From: Metaphire vulgaris
Taxonomy: Eukaryota; Annelida; Clitellata; Crassiclitellata; Megascolecidae
DNA: 64,000 nucleotides
Assembly (NCBI GenBank): GCA_018105865.1
Contig: CM030859.1
Span: 609,001 to 673,000, forward strand
Direction: 5' to 3'
Part shown: positions 38,314-55,936 of the stretch, in pieces
Layout of the letters: each line of letters opens with the position of its first letter
Numbering within the stretch: position 1 is the stretch's first letter
The notes under the pieces: generated by a model
Told to the model about the DNA's origin: nothing
Database searches by the model: none
Seen by the model: the letters and a program-made list of their open reading frames with translations, nothing else
Translations under genes and position numbers: made by a program

Positions 38314-38480
38314 CAGGGTTGGAGTTGCCGGGGGTGGGGTTGGGGGACTGAACCCCCAGCTAACTTTGCAACCCTCCCAAAAATCGCATATCGGGTACAT
38401 GCAGTTTCTGTCATTCATTGAGTTTCAGTCCTCAACCCCCCCACCCCACCCCCAGCTCAAATTTCACAACTCCAACACTG
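38314..38480. mobile_element. MITE (167 bp)
   Basis: Ends CAGGGTTGGAGTTG and CAACTCCAACACTG are inverted. Flanks CCACTGTT / CCCTTGTT agree at 6 of 8. Confidence 0.75.
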
Positions 38481-38910
38481 CCCTTGTTCTTAATTTACTG
38501 TTTTGCAGTTTTCGACCTCTTGCTGAAAATTGTTTTCGTGGACCATTATTTTTGCCCCCCCCCACCGTACAAAACTTTTTGCGGGCGCCCATGCTTCTGC
38601 TGCTCTGTCTAGGGCTCCATAGGTATAAAGGCCGTTTTGCCAGAATTCACCAGTTTTGAACTGAATTCCATGAAACCCCTCCAATACAAATTCCTCAACC
38701 ACTTTGCCATGCACTCGTGTTGAGTTTTTCATTCAAAAGCCGCCATTGAGCCGTCACATTTATAATACTGCCTCCTTGTGACACCAGGCAATGGTGTCAC
38801 GATGGTGTCACAATGGTGTCACGACTGTTAAGCAGTTAGAGTACAGATATTTTTTGACATTGACATTAGTTTATTTCAAGACCAGCATCATACACAAAAA
38901 TAATCCTTAC

Positions 38911-39060
38911 CAGGGTTATTTTTAGGATTGTGAATTTGGAGGATGTGGGTACAATTTGGGGGAGTGTTCGGGGGCTATTTATGGTGCATACCATTGTTAG
39001 ATTAGGAAATTTGGAGGGGTTTCGACCTCAAATTGGGGGGGGGAGGGTTAAAAATATCTG
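38911..39060. mobile_element. MITE (150 bp), same family as 48626-48890
   Basis: It starts CAGGGTTATTTTTAGGATTG and ends TTAAAAATATCTG. It is the inverted counterpart of the element in CAP copy B intron 6 and is shorter. Confidence 0.65.
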
Positions 39061-39088
39061 CTCTTACTCTGAGTCTAGCCTCTATCCT

Positions 39089-39286
39089 CAGTAGCGTAGC
39101 GAGGCAAAGTGCCACCTGGGGCAATAAAAAGTGCCGCCTCCGAAATACACTTCCTAAAAAAACGATTCTTGACAAACAAACAATTTGAAAAACCTTATCC
39201 CAGTTTCGTCCTAAAAGTCTCGAAAATGCCGTGCCCAGAGCAAGTGTCGCCTAGCTGGGGCGGTTCGCCCCCTCGCTACGCCACTG
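39089..39286. mobile_element. MITE, family 2 (198 bp), at the edge of the CAP cluster
   Basis: Ends CAGTAGCGTAGCGAGG and CCTCGCTACGCCACTG are near-perfect inverses. The flanking 8-mers are diverged. Confidence 0.75.
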
Positions 39287-39412
39287 TCTCTGTCTCTCGG
39301 CTAATGCGTGTGCATAAGAATCCACTGATTGACGAGTATCGTTGTTTTATCAAAACGCAATATCATAGAATGGAAAGACAAAAATTCACGCATTACTATA
39401 CGTTTATTTCCG

Positions 39413-39418
39413 TTACAC
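39413..39418 (-). promoter_or_regulatory. Candidate polyadenylation signal, CAP copy A
   Basis: AATAAA on - lies about 385 bases past the stop, inside a 3' block (about 39412-39660) that is recognisable in all three copies. Confidence 0.4.
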
Positions 39419-39800
39419 GCCAGGACTTATCTAGCCTACACAACTGAGCTTCACTGCAAAAAGTTACATCATGTTAATTCTCTAAATAGGTTTTCTGTTG
39501 TTTTCTAAGTTAATTAAAAGATAGTACAGTGGCTGATGACAGAATTTCTATTTCGTTTCATGAGCAGAGTCGCGAAGAGTTGTTGGAATATTAACCAGAC
39601 AAGACCGAGAGCGCGATAGATGCTCGATATTTCTTTTAGTTTCTAGAAAGACAGATAGATATCTTTAGTGGATTTTACATTTAAAGTTATTTGATTTTAG
39701 TGCAATTAGATAGGTAATCTTGAACAGTTGGATTTATGATTATTTTTGGTCCTTTGTTCGACGAGGAATCTAACTCTAGCAGAGTTGACTCTCTGACGAT

Positions 39801-45786
<5,986 letters not shown>

Positions 45787-46667
45787 CTCCGCTCAAAACG
45801 CTTCGAAAAGATGAACTCTGGATTTTGATTGACCTACAATGTAAAGGCCCCCTTGGCGCCTATTGAATTCTTTAATTTTAGATATTCAAATTATCAAATT
45901 GTACGGCAGAAATTTCGAAGCTGTTACGACCGATGTTGGAATGTCAGAGTCGGAATGTAAGTTGCGTCATTGATTGTTGCGTCAAGAAACCGTTAATTTG
46001 TTTTAGAGAAGAAGTAAAATCTAACGGTGAGATTTTGAGCAGGTAAGGAAATCGGTCTATTCATTATACATCTAAAAATTAACAATTCTTCTTACATAAA
46101 CTGGATGGATGTTCTGTTGCTGGTTACATCCCAAGAGCGATTGGTTCAGCTGAGGTTTCTAGTTCAGTTCTTATTTTAGTCGCTCTTCGAATACAGTAGC
46201 AATTGTTTTAGTAGGCTATGTTTTCTGTTGGCCATGCAGTCTTAAGATATCTGCTTTAGACGGTTATATATGCCATTTAAAACTAAACTGTAGAACAGCC
46301 ATGGACGAACAACCATTTCCAGCCAAACGGACAAATTGAGAATTCTCAGATTACTCGAGGGCGGAATTCTCAAAAATTCTATAATTTATAATATACTTTA
46401 GATAAATCTGTAACTTAACCAAAAATGCAAACGAACGCCTCCAACACAAATATATGACGATGGTAACCACCACCTCATTATTCGCTTGCATAGAAGAATA
46501 CCCTGAATTCATACCTTCACACAACTACCTGCTCTGTTAGTCTTTCGAACATTTTGGGATGCAAGATAATTGCTGTATATTAACTTTTCTTGCTATCATA
46601 GCCCAGTCTTCGTTCAAGATCAACAACATTTACCACAATATATCGCACTGGGATTCTCTCTCTACCC

Positions 46668-46706
<39 letters not shown>

Positions 46707-46816
46707 TTCTCTTGCTCGCGCGCGCGAGAAAGAGTCCGATTTCCGCTGTTTTATTAAAGCACTATGCCTATCACAAAATAGAGAAAATAACACAAAAAAT
46801 GCACGCATTAGTTACG

Positions 46817-46822
46817 TTTATT
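46817..46822 (-). promoter_or_regulatory. Candidate polyadenylation signal, CAP copy B
   Basis: AATAAA on - lies at the position equivalent to the copy A signal, ~405 bases past the stop. In copy C the same site reads GTTGCTTTCTGTT on + and has lost the hexamer. Confidence 0.4.
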
Positions 46823-47226
46823 TCCGTTACACGTCAGGTCATATCGACACAATGATAGAATAGAGCTTTGCATCAGAAGTTACTTCGTGTTAATTAATTC
46901 TCCAAATGGGGCTTTTATTCTTTTCGAAGTGAAATCAGAAATAGAACAGCGGCTGATGACAGAATTTCTATTTCGTTTCATGAGCAGAGTCGCGAAGAGT
47001 TGTTGGAATATTAATCGGACAAGACCGAGAGCGCTAAGATGTTCGTTGTATCTTTTAGTTTCGGTAGAAAGACAGAGAGGCATTTCTAGTGGATTTTACA
47101 TTTCTAGACGTTTGATCTTAGCACCATAAAATATACTATCCACAACAGTTGAATATCGGATTTATTTTTGTGATTTTAGTTCACAAAGAATCCAGCGGTG
47201 GGAAAGTTCTCTCTATCTCTGACGAT

Positions 47227-47590
47227 TCAGACGATATCAAGGGGAGAGATGAGGAGGCCGACGACGACGACGACGACTGAAAGCAGAAGCGATGGAGGGG
47301 CGAGACGGCGACCATTTGCCTTCACAAGTTTATTGACAATCCCACTGTAATCATCTTCGCCTACAAAATATACGTTTAATTGCAACTAACCCAGATGTCC
47401 CGTTGCACTGCAATCAGTTGGAACGTCGGCTTTCTCTGGTTAGTTAATGCTGTTTGACGCCAGCAGCAAAAGTGTACTAACATTATTATTTATAAAAATT
47501 AATAATAGTCTAAATCATTTCTAGAGAAGTACTGGTTATTACATAAATAGCAATGCTAGTTGTATATTAAAAGGACAGCTGTTGTTGGCG

Positions 47591-47641
<51 letters not shown>

Positions 47642-50600
47642 ATTAGATTTGCGTATGATCTGATTTATTATCTCAATAATAGTTCAGTGGCTAAAGTCCA
47701 TGAAAGCCAAGAATCGTTCACTTCTGGATAAAAGCATGCCACTTGGCACAGTTATAGGGTACATGGCCCTGAACAATTTCCCCAAAGAATGCACACGTTT
47801 TTGTTATCTCTTACCATGCAATTTGGCACCATAAATTTTCTTGATAATTTGTAAAAAAAAATCCGCTTGAGCTGCAGTACGTAGACAAATGACAATCGAT
47901 ACAGTGCCAAATAAACAATACTAAGTAATAATTGTGCTTATAGAGTGTACAGATATGAATATTATCATTTCATTTCACTTTTCCTTCGAAACTAAAATAC
48001 GAAAAGGGTAATTCCGGATCAAATCAACACGCTTTTGAATAAAATCGGACGCCACCATCTCAGATTGTGATGACAACTGGCACAATTGTTCATCCCCGTG
48101 AGTAATGTTGCCAATACCATTCTCTGTAGTTTAAAAATGTCCTTTAAAATGTCCACTTTACGCATTAGAGAATAGCACAGGCAAAATTCTGAATGCCAAG
48201 CACTTTTGATCTACAAGAGATAGTGGCCTAATTTTTCAAAAATCTTGATTATCAGGTGCTCTTCACTTCTCTATCAAAAGTACTAGCCATTCACACGTCT
48301 GCCAATACCATTCTCTGTAGTTTAAAAATGTTCTTTAAAATGTCCAATTTACGCATTATGAACAAAATGAACAATCATACGGCTTATCAACTGTACTATA
48401 ATACTTACTACAGAGGCAGTTGACGGTGTCGACTACTTTGCACTCTTTCACTGGCGAACATTTGTCCTTTGGTTCTATTACGAATAACATTGCATCAGTC
48501 TAAGAGTAGTAGGATTCCGTTATCAGATGAACCATTAAACAAAAACAGATTATTATAGATTGGCGCACAATGAAATCGCATACACGTAGTACCCAAATGA
48601 ACGGATAATTATTGTAACTTGTGAGCAGGGATATTTTACACCCCCCTAACACCCCCCCACAATTTGAGGTCGACACCCCCCAAATTTGCTAATGCGACAA
48701 TGGTATGTATACAAAATGCATACTAATTAGCTCAGAACACCCCACCAATGGAGAAGGACACTCCCAACTTTTATTGTCGGATGACCTTTTTTGCTTGTCA
48801 GCCTTTTTCGGGGCAGAGACTTGAAAATTCCGACACCCTCCCCAGATTTTCCCGACACCCCGTAAATTCAAAATCCTAGAAATAACACTGCTTATGAGGG
48901 TCTGGACTGGAACAAATAAGTTGTCGTTCTTAGCGCTTCAGGCCGATTACTTGTGTATTTTATCAGCACGCTATATAAATAAACGGTCCTTATTGTATTT
49001 AAATTCGACATGTTATGCTTATTAGGTCAAATGAGTACGATGAACAGCCACAAAGTGTTGTGCTGTTCCTTACGGCAGAGACCGTCTTCGCATTCGGTGA
49101 AGCCGTCCTTCGTCCAGGTGTTGCAGAGCGAACAATTCTCTCCCTGCTTGTAGGGAGGCATGCCTTTCAAGTTTCCTCTGCGATGAACAACAAGGAAACA
49201 CTTTAAGGCGATCAATAGGAGTGAGTGAGATTTAAAATCTCAAAGGAGAAGACAACACGTCCTCGGATTACAGTAGAGAAAGTCAAATCAAATCCATAGT
49301 GTATGTAGATTGTAGAACCAATACAATATTGCGTGAGTCAATGGTCGTTTGACGTTATATCATTGGTGAGATCGATGTGTGTGATAGTTCTTGGGTAGAA
49401 TTTCAATAAATTTGCTTTATGCTCATTAAAGAGTTTGCCAATAAAATTTTATTACGACTAAGTCTACTGTCTAATCTTACCCGGCATAGTAGTTGCACGT
49501 GGCAAAAAGTTCTTTCCCCTCATCTTGAGCGATGGCGCATCCGACATAGCTGGTTTCTGCCCACACGATCTGCAAATGTTACGATTCAAACGAATCAAGT
49601 AGGTTAGCCAGTGTTTATTCTAGACCTTCTTTGGGGAATCCCCCCTCCAATTTAAAATTCCCCCCCCCCCCCAAAAAAATTTTGTTTTGTTTTTGACAGT
49701 TTGACAAGTAGTATGACCTCCCCTTTAAATGTCTGTTCCGCCCAAAATGTTAAACTCCCCCAATGTCTAGGTGGCTAGAATGAACACTGAGGCTAACTCA
49801 TGGCATCAGTTTAAAGTTTATGTTCGAATAACAAAATCTCTTAATTGGTAGATCCCATCCCTTTTTGAATTTGAAGAATGGATTCTGCTTTCCTATTTTA
49901 ACTCATATTCTCATAATATCTAATCTACTATTAAACTTAATTCTAAAAGGAAAGCAAAGCATTTGATGAATTCCTGTCAGTCGGTCGAATCAACACATTG
50001 CAAAATTAATGGCAAATCTGCAGTGTCAGCAGTTTGATAAATCTACAGAATGTTCAACGCTGCGCAGACCCAGACAAATATAAGAATAGATATACATGAG
50101 AACCTGAGTCTATATTAGGAAATTTTGCAATGACGATGATATTGACGATGATTATGACGACCAGGGCTTTTGATCTAGGAAAAAAGGTTTGGGAACTCAT
50201 CCCTTTTTGCTCATCAACAAAACAGGTGTACCTGTACGTTCCTAAACGCATTATAACTTATCCAAAATTATATATACAATCTGGCAAAAAAGGTGTGGGA
50301 ACGCAGTTCCCTTGCGTTCCCACTGAAAAAAAGCCCTGATGGCGACGATGATGATGGTGATCATGGTGGCGATGTGAATGATGATGATGACGACGACGAT
50401 GATGATGGTAACGACGGTCCATTTGATTTTCGACACCGGATGCTAAGCTGAGATGATCACAAATGAAGAACTATACATGAGAATACAGCAGCCAAAAGAG
50501 ACCATGCTGCAACGAGTAAGACAAAGGAAACTCCATCTTTTGGACACATGTGCAGAATGAAAGAGGACAGAAAGATCAAGGCTCTAATGTTTGGAATAAT

Positions 50601-51558
50601 GGATGGTACCAATATAAAAGGAAGAGCACACAAGGAATGGTGTGATGATATTGAAGAATGGTATGGAAGCAGTTTGCAGGATCTGAGTCACAAAGCAACG
50701 AACAGGAAAGAATGGCAGACAACTGTGAAGATGGCATTATACACCAACGGGCGTTGAACCCGACGGTTAACGGCGATAATGATGAGCTGAGATCAATCGC
50801 GTGGTTTCCCTTTATCATCCTCAGAGACAATTCGACTCAAACGGCTCTTAGAACTTCTAGGGTAGCGCAATAAAACCTGTATACCAGTATACTCTTTCAT
50901 TTCGCCAAGAAGAGCTGGGACTTAGCGAGGTGGCGCCAGTCGGCCTCCTCGTCGACAGGTAGGTCTGAACAACTTGTTTAAGGTCGCTTCGCAGTGAACA
51001 GAGTCAGATTCGATCAGCTACTCCCTGATTTTTAGTTTTAAAAATGCTGCCACATCTCTACCGCTCCACTTGTTAAAGGTACACAGAAATGTATTGGAAA
51101 AAGAAAGATGTAAGCAGGTCCACTATATTCAAATTCTTCTGCCAAACACCGCTTATCCACATGCAATGTCTTTTTCATAAAATTGTATTTTGATTGCTAA
51201 CAATCACACCAGACTAATTGGCCGATGAAGGTTGATTGATACACTGACTGATTGACCAACCTGAGTGAAGTGGTTGCAACCAGCTTTGTTAGCACAGGCA
51301 TTGTTCTGGAGTGTGTAGAGACTCGTATCTGCGTACCATTCTCGAACAATTCTAGTCGGATCTGAGTGTTTGGGAATATTCAAGAGAAATATTTTGTTTA
51401 AAAAACGTTCTTCAAAACGACAAATGAAAGCGAAATTAAGCTCAAAATTCAAATAATCTAAAGTCAGTCTCGAAATTAAAAGTTACTCTGCCTCGTTTAA
51501 TATTTGATTTGGAAATTCAGCAAAAGTGATATTTTAGCTCTGTAGTTAGTGATCTTGT

Positions 51559-51592
<34 letters not shown>

Positions 51593-53741
51593 GGTGGTGG
51601 TGGTGTACATAATAAGTACAGTGATTGCTGAGTCTATTAAGTGTCTTCAATTTTATAATCACTGGAAAAGTTACAACATAATCATCAGAGTTCTATAGTG
51701 AATAGAACAGTGGTTCCCAACCCGTGGTCTGCAGACCAAAAGTGGTCCGCAAGAGGGAGTCTAGTGGTCTACCGCAAATTCTGAAAAGACGTTTTTTGCT
51801 GGTCGGGGCACTGGCGAGGGACGAATATCACACGCGATGATCTTTGTTTTGCTTGTAGTGATTTTTCTCAAAAGTGGTCCGCGAGAAACTTCTGATGTCC
51901 AAAAGTGGTCGGCGAGGCAAAGGGGTCTGAGAACCACTTGAATAGACATAGGCGGATTTAGAGTTTAATATTTGGGTAGGCTAGCATTGGGGTCTGGGAG
52001 TGCCATCCAGCACGCGTGCCATCCGGCACGCGACAGACCTGGTGTTGATGGAAAAAACAATTTGTTTTGTTTTGGTGGGATTAGTAGCCTACCCTAGCCT
52101 TTAATAAAATCCGCCTATGGGAATAGAACGTCGTGCGACACGTCCTGTTCTGTGCAGCGGACAACTTACTATCGGCGGCGACCGCAACATTCTGTCCGAC
52201 ATACGGAGACTTTTGTACGTTCAGCATGTCCATGTAGTCCTTGAGAAAATGTACTCCTGAATGGCCGTGATGCAAATACTGTTCGTTCGTTTCATGCCCG
52301 GTCCAAGCGAGAGCGTCCGCCTCTAATGCTGCGTTCCAATACTAAATAGCAAGAACGCAGTCTTACCAAATGACCACTAGGCAACAACATATACAGAACA
52401 ATTCATGCAAAATATCTACATTGTACGTCAAGCTAAACATTCGCTTTCCAACGGTAACGGCAGGATAACGTCATTCTAATTCACCACTAAACTCGATTTT
52501 CTCCTTGCTTTCTGTTGCTTGGACCGGCCGAAAAGGAATTCCGAAAACGGTGGGCAGTGTTAACCCCCCCCCACCAACCAATACGACACTGTTTAGGCGT
52601 TATGAAATCATCGCTCCAGAATTGATTTGCGTGCTCTTTCTACTTACAAGACTTGCGCACTCTATTGATCTTCAACGTTTTACTGTGTTACATTTGTTAT
52701 GTAATATAACAGATGTTTGGTGTAGCGCCTCTTCTGAAGAATACTCAGAAATGCTCCATGTGTGATTAGGCCTACTGCATATTATTACAAGTTGAATTTT
52801 AAGTCGTTTCAACAGAGGGCCATATGTAATGTAATGTAATGTAATATAACAGATTGATTGTGCAAGGCCTCTTCTGAAAAATAACCAGAAACGATTCAAC
52901 TACGATTACTGCAAACTACTTAAGATAAAGTTGAATTTGAGTCGTTTCAAAAGAATCATCAGTTGCCAAGTTACGTACTGTACACGGTGGTCAAGAGCAG
53001 TTCAGAGGTTAGGGCCAAATCGGCGGCGTTTCGATTCACAAAATAAATAGGCTCGTGATCGAGCACGCTGAGAGAAGACCTTGAGTCGTGGACCGAAGAC
53101 ATGATGATCGACCAGTCATAGAGCTAAGAAGATGGAGTAGCTCTGATAGATATGATGGAATAGTACCAATAAGAGAAAGTTGGACAACTCTCAAGACGCA
53201 AAAATTTACTCGGGCAGTCATTTGTTTCTGTGAGTGTTACTTCAACGGCCTCTACCAGTCAGTGGCATAGCGTGCACCCGTGCCGCCTATGGCTCCTGGC
53301 AAAAATGCCGCCCCAATTTCACTCTTATTACAGCTGTCAAACGAAAAAAGGTCGTCGCCGCTAAATTTGCCGCCCCTTCTAAATTTTGCCTCCCCTTCGA
53401 CAAAACTCCTCGACGACAACTCGACAAGCAAAAAAGGTCGCTTCCAAAATTTGCCGCCCCCATAAATAAACAGTAGCCATTGGGACGCTACGCCTCTGCT
53501 ACCAGTCTCTTCATGTTTGCAGCTGGCGGCTGCTTTGTTCCTTGAAATTCCATCGTAAGATCGTGTCGGAAGCTGTTGTGTGCGATCAGAAATCGTTTTC
53601 TTTCACCGTTCGTCAGAGGTCTCCGTCTGGTTTCTGATGTCGCCACGTGCACACCGCCGAGTAGAAGGATGACGACTGTAGAAAAAGTAATCGAAACAGA
53701 GAGAAAGTGATCGGATCAAAAAAGCAGCAAACTGAAAAAAG

Positions 53742-53777
<36 letters not shown>

Positions 53778-54399
53778 CTGTCCTCAGACAAGTTCAGGAC
53801 TCCGTTGTCTCAATTCCTCTCTATGCAATGTCTCTTCTTTGTTTGCTGCAAACGTTTTGCGGTGCTATGCAGTACGCACCTGTTTTCATCATCCAGTCCA
53901 ATAGCATCTTTATGGTATTCCTTTTGTCCTTCTTCCTATTATACTTCCCTCCATTACTGTTCTAAGTAATGTTTCTCCTCTTAGCAAATATCCAATATAA
54001 GTTCCTCTGTCTTCTTTTGATTGTGTTAGTCAGCGATCTTTGTTTTCCCACCATCTGTAATACCTCTTCGTTTGACTTCATGTCTGTTCGTTGGCTATTT
54101 TTCATCCCCCTATTACCACGTTTAGAAGGCTTCCAGCTTTCATACATCTTTTAACTGAGGAGTCCTGGTTTTCAAGGCATATAGAGCTAACTCCATACTA
54201 TCGTGTTTATGAGTCGGAACTTAAATCACTTAAACTTTGACGATAACGCTGAAACCCGTACAATGAGATCTATTTTTTATTAACTTACAAAATTCAAACC
54301 TAGGATGCATTTAAACTGTTTCAACAATTTACTCTTAGCTATCATGGACTCCTTACCGCTCAGTCCCAGGTATCTCTTGATGTTCTTCTGCTTCTCCAT
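47227..54399 (-). CDS. CAP/SCP-domain protein, copy B (8 exons, 293 aa)
   Basis: This is the second tandem CAP gene. Exons: 54399-54357, 53675-53503, 52341-52170, 51361-51261, 49569-49481, 49177-49074, 48474-48409, 47360-47227. Motifs: signal MEKQKNIKRYLGLS-VVILLLGGVHVA, ERKRFLIAHNSFRHD, PPAANMKRL, YWNAALEADALAWTGHETN, HHGHSGVHF, VGQNVAVAA, VREWYADTSLY, CNHFTQ-IVWAETSYVGCA, CNYYAGGNLKGMPPYKQG. The Cys module contains CSPVKECKVVDTVNCLC. The C-terminal hydrophobic tail is PPSLLLSVVVVVVGLLIS. It is the copy closest to a textbook CAP domain: both family His residues (HS and NHF) and the Glu of EWY are present. A 239-bp MITE sits directly on the exon 2 donor, and its target duplication keeps ACTG|GTAG. 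Two further MITEs lie next to exon 3, in intron 3. Intron 1 carries a LINE fragment shared with copy C. Confidence 0.92.
47593..47641. repeat. (GA)n microsatellite
   Basis: About 24 units in intron 7 of CAP copy B. Confidence 0.95.
48626..48890. mobile_element. MITE (265 bp) in CAP copy B intron 6
   Basis: Ends CAGGGATATTTTACA and CTAGAAATAACACTG. Duplication CTTGTGAG/CTTATGAG (7 of 8). Contains GACCTTTTTTGCTTGTC. Confidence 0.8.
49609..49789. mobile_element. MITE (181 bp) in CAP copy B intron 4
   Basis: Ends CAGTGTTTATTCTAGAC and CTAGAATGAACACTG. Flanks AGGTTAGC/AGGCTAAC (6 of 8). The equivalent site after exon 5 of copy C has no insertion. Same end type as 13632-14001. Confidence 0.75.
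50450..50757 (+). mobile_element. LINE 3'-end fragment
   Basis: ITNEELYMRIQQPKETMLQR then, one frame over, GHMCRMKEDRKIKALMFG and KEWCDDIEEW match the C-terminal tail of non-LTR reverse transcriptases ('GH..RM', 'W.DD...W'). It lies in CAP copy B intron 4 next to GAT/GAC microsatellite. Confidence 0.75.
50925..51036 (-). pseudogene. Decayed counterpart of the exon-like block, intron 4 of CAP copy B
   Basis: This is homologous to the open block at 42722-42872 in copy A. It carries an in-frame TAG just after the acceptor and a single-base shift after KLFRP, so it cannot encode the same peptide. Confidence 0.45.
51556..51604. repeat. (TTG)n-(GTG)n tract, CAP copy B
   Basis: This is the orthologous-position tract to 59735-59829 in copy C, where the GTG part is far longer. 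Confidence 0.9.
51708..51939. mobile_element. hAT MITE (232 bp) beside CAP copy B exon 3
   Basis: Ends CAGTGGTTCCCAACC and GGTCTGAGAACCACTT. Duplication GAATAGAA/GAATAGAC (7 of 8). The paralogous site in copy C (59933-59940) is empty. Confidence 0.88.
51947..52119. mobile_element. MITE (173 bp) inserted into the TSD of its neighbour
   Basis: Ends CATAGGCGGATTT / AAATCCGCCTATG. Duplication TGAATAGA/GGAATAGA (7 of 8). A related inner sequence (TAGCCTACCCAAATATT) recurs at 55291. Confidence 0.85.
52697..52956. repeat. Tandem duplication of ~130 bp in CAP copy B intron 2
   Basis: GTAATATAACAGAT, CCTCTTCTGAA and AAGTTGAATTT-GTCGTTTCAA recur in order at ~52700 and ~52845. Confidence 0.75.
53260..53498. 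mobile_element. MITE, family 2 (239 bp), sitting on the exon 2 splice donor
   Basis: Ends CAGTGGCATAGCGTGC and GGGACGCTACGCCTCTG. Perfect duplication CTACCAGT (53252-53259, 53499-53506). The right copy spans the CAP copy B exon 2/intron 2 border. Confidence 0.92.
53880..54150 (-). mobile_element. LINE fragment in CAP copy B intron 1
   Basis: On - KSNEEVLQMVGKQRSLTN then IKRRQRN resembles the C-terminal region of non-LTR reverse transcriptases. The whole stretch is shared with 61380-61645 in copy C. Confidence 0.75.
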
Positions 54400-54711
54400 C
54401 TCCGCTTGCTAGATCCTTCTAGAAAACGAATTTCACTTCGAAAAGATGAATTCTGAGTTTTGACTGACTTACAGTTTGAAGGCCTTTTGATGTCGATTGA
54501 ATTCTTTGATTTACAGGATATATAAATGAATAATCAGGCCTAAGTTGTTCACAGAAATTTCTACGTTTTCACAACAGATGATGTTAACTGTAAAAAGAAT
54601 TCTAATAGAATATGTGTCATTGTCTGTTACGTCATGTGGTTGTCAATATCAACATTTAAATGAGCAAGAGCTCGTGGCGAAATTTTGAGAAATAAAACTT
54701 AGAACCAGTCT

Positions 54712-54717
<6 letters not shown>

Positions 54718-54784
<67 letters not shown>
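54718..54784. repeat. (TA)n microsatellite
   Basis: About 33 units upstream of CAP copy B. A shorter TA tract is at the same position upstream of copy C (62178-62203). Confidence 0.95.
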
Positions 54785-54788
<4 letters not shown>

Positions 54789-54839
54789 AATACTCTACTT
54801 TCCCTGTATTCTGTAAACTACAGTAGAAATATGCTCAGT

Positions 54840-55310
54840 TGCGGTTTACATCCACGAGTATTTAGTCCATCCAATCAAACTCCAGTCTTTTAAGTGCTAT
54901 TTGGAGAGAAGACTGATTAGAAATGTTCACATGGAATCGAAACACTATCCAAAACTTTTGGACCTTCGCGGGGAGAGAGAGTGGAACTGCTAAAATCCAA
55001 ACTTTCCATCTCGCTGAGGGCAATCTCAGCAAATGATAAACACTTCCCTCTGGTTTTGCCAATTCGAACATTTCACATTTCTTTGTCAGATCTCTACGAG
55101 GAGCTGTGAAGCTTCTGAAAATATAATGTCGACATTTCACTTGTGTCCAGTCGGTACCTGTTCGATATGTTTCCTGCATGTTTCTTAACGCTGAGTGAAT
55201 TTTGAAAATTGTATCGTTAATGAGACAACCGATGTGTTTTTGGATGGATGGCACGTGTGCTGGATGGCACCTACAGACCTTCATACTAGCCTACCCAAAT
55301 ATTAAACTCT
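54840..55310. other. Spacer between CAP copies B and C, transposon-like
   Basis: An open frame of 140 codons on - has no recognisable domain. The right border carries the interior of the 51947 MITE (inverted), with the GGATGGCAC...GCTGGATGGCAC motif seen in that element. It may be a larger relative of that MITE. Confidence 0.4.
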
Positions 55311-55322
55311 AAATCTACTGGG

Positions 55323-55328
<6 letters not shown>

Positions 55329-55374
<46 letters not shown>
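55329..55374. repeat. (CT)n near the CAP unit junction
   Basis: It follows CTGGGATTCTCTC. The same words precede a CT/GTCT tract at 46651-46712, marking equivalent borders of units B and C. Confidence 0.9.
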
Positions 55375-55377
<3 letters not shown>

Positions 55378-55712
55378 ATTAAAAGATGAACATAGGATTC
55401 CCTGACTGACATTTTTCACTGTTTTCTCAAGACATTAATTTATATAATAGAAAAAACACAACAAAAGTTCACGCTTTAGTTACGTTGCTTTCTGTTACAC
55501 ACCAGGTCCTGTTGTCGACACAATAGAACATTCCAACAGAAGTTACATCATACAGTATTGATTCTTTAAATAGGTTTTCTGTTGTTTTCGAAGTTAGTTC
55601 AAAGATAGATCAGCGGCTGATGACAGAATTTCTATTTCGTTTCATGGGCAGAGTCTCGAAAAGTTGTTGGAATATTAATCATAAAAGACATCGCGATAGA
55701 TGCTCGATACAC

Positions 55713-55716
<4 letters not shown>

Positions 55717-55778
<62 letters not shown>
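55717..55778. repeat. (TA)n in the CAP copy C 3' region
   Basis: This tract interrupts the conserved 3' block (TGACAGAATTTCTATTTCG upstream), absent from A and B. Confidence 0.95.
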
Positions 55779-55783
<5 letters not shown>

Positions 55784-55936
55784 TTACTGGATTCAGAAGA
55801 CAGAGAGGTAGTTATCTTAAATGAATTTTGCATGTCTAGATGTTTGATCTTAGTTTAATTAAAAAATTATCTTGGATAGTTGAATATGGAGTTATTTTGG
55901 CAATTTTTTGACTGAAGAAGTTCTCTCCATGACGAT

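Noticed and set aside
54862..55284. 140-codon frame on -
   Set aside because: No recognisable domain, no splice context, single copy between CAP units, bordered by MITE-like sequence.
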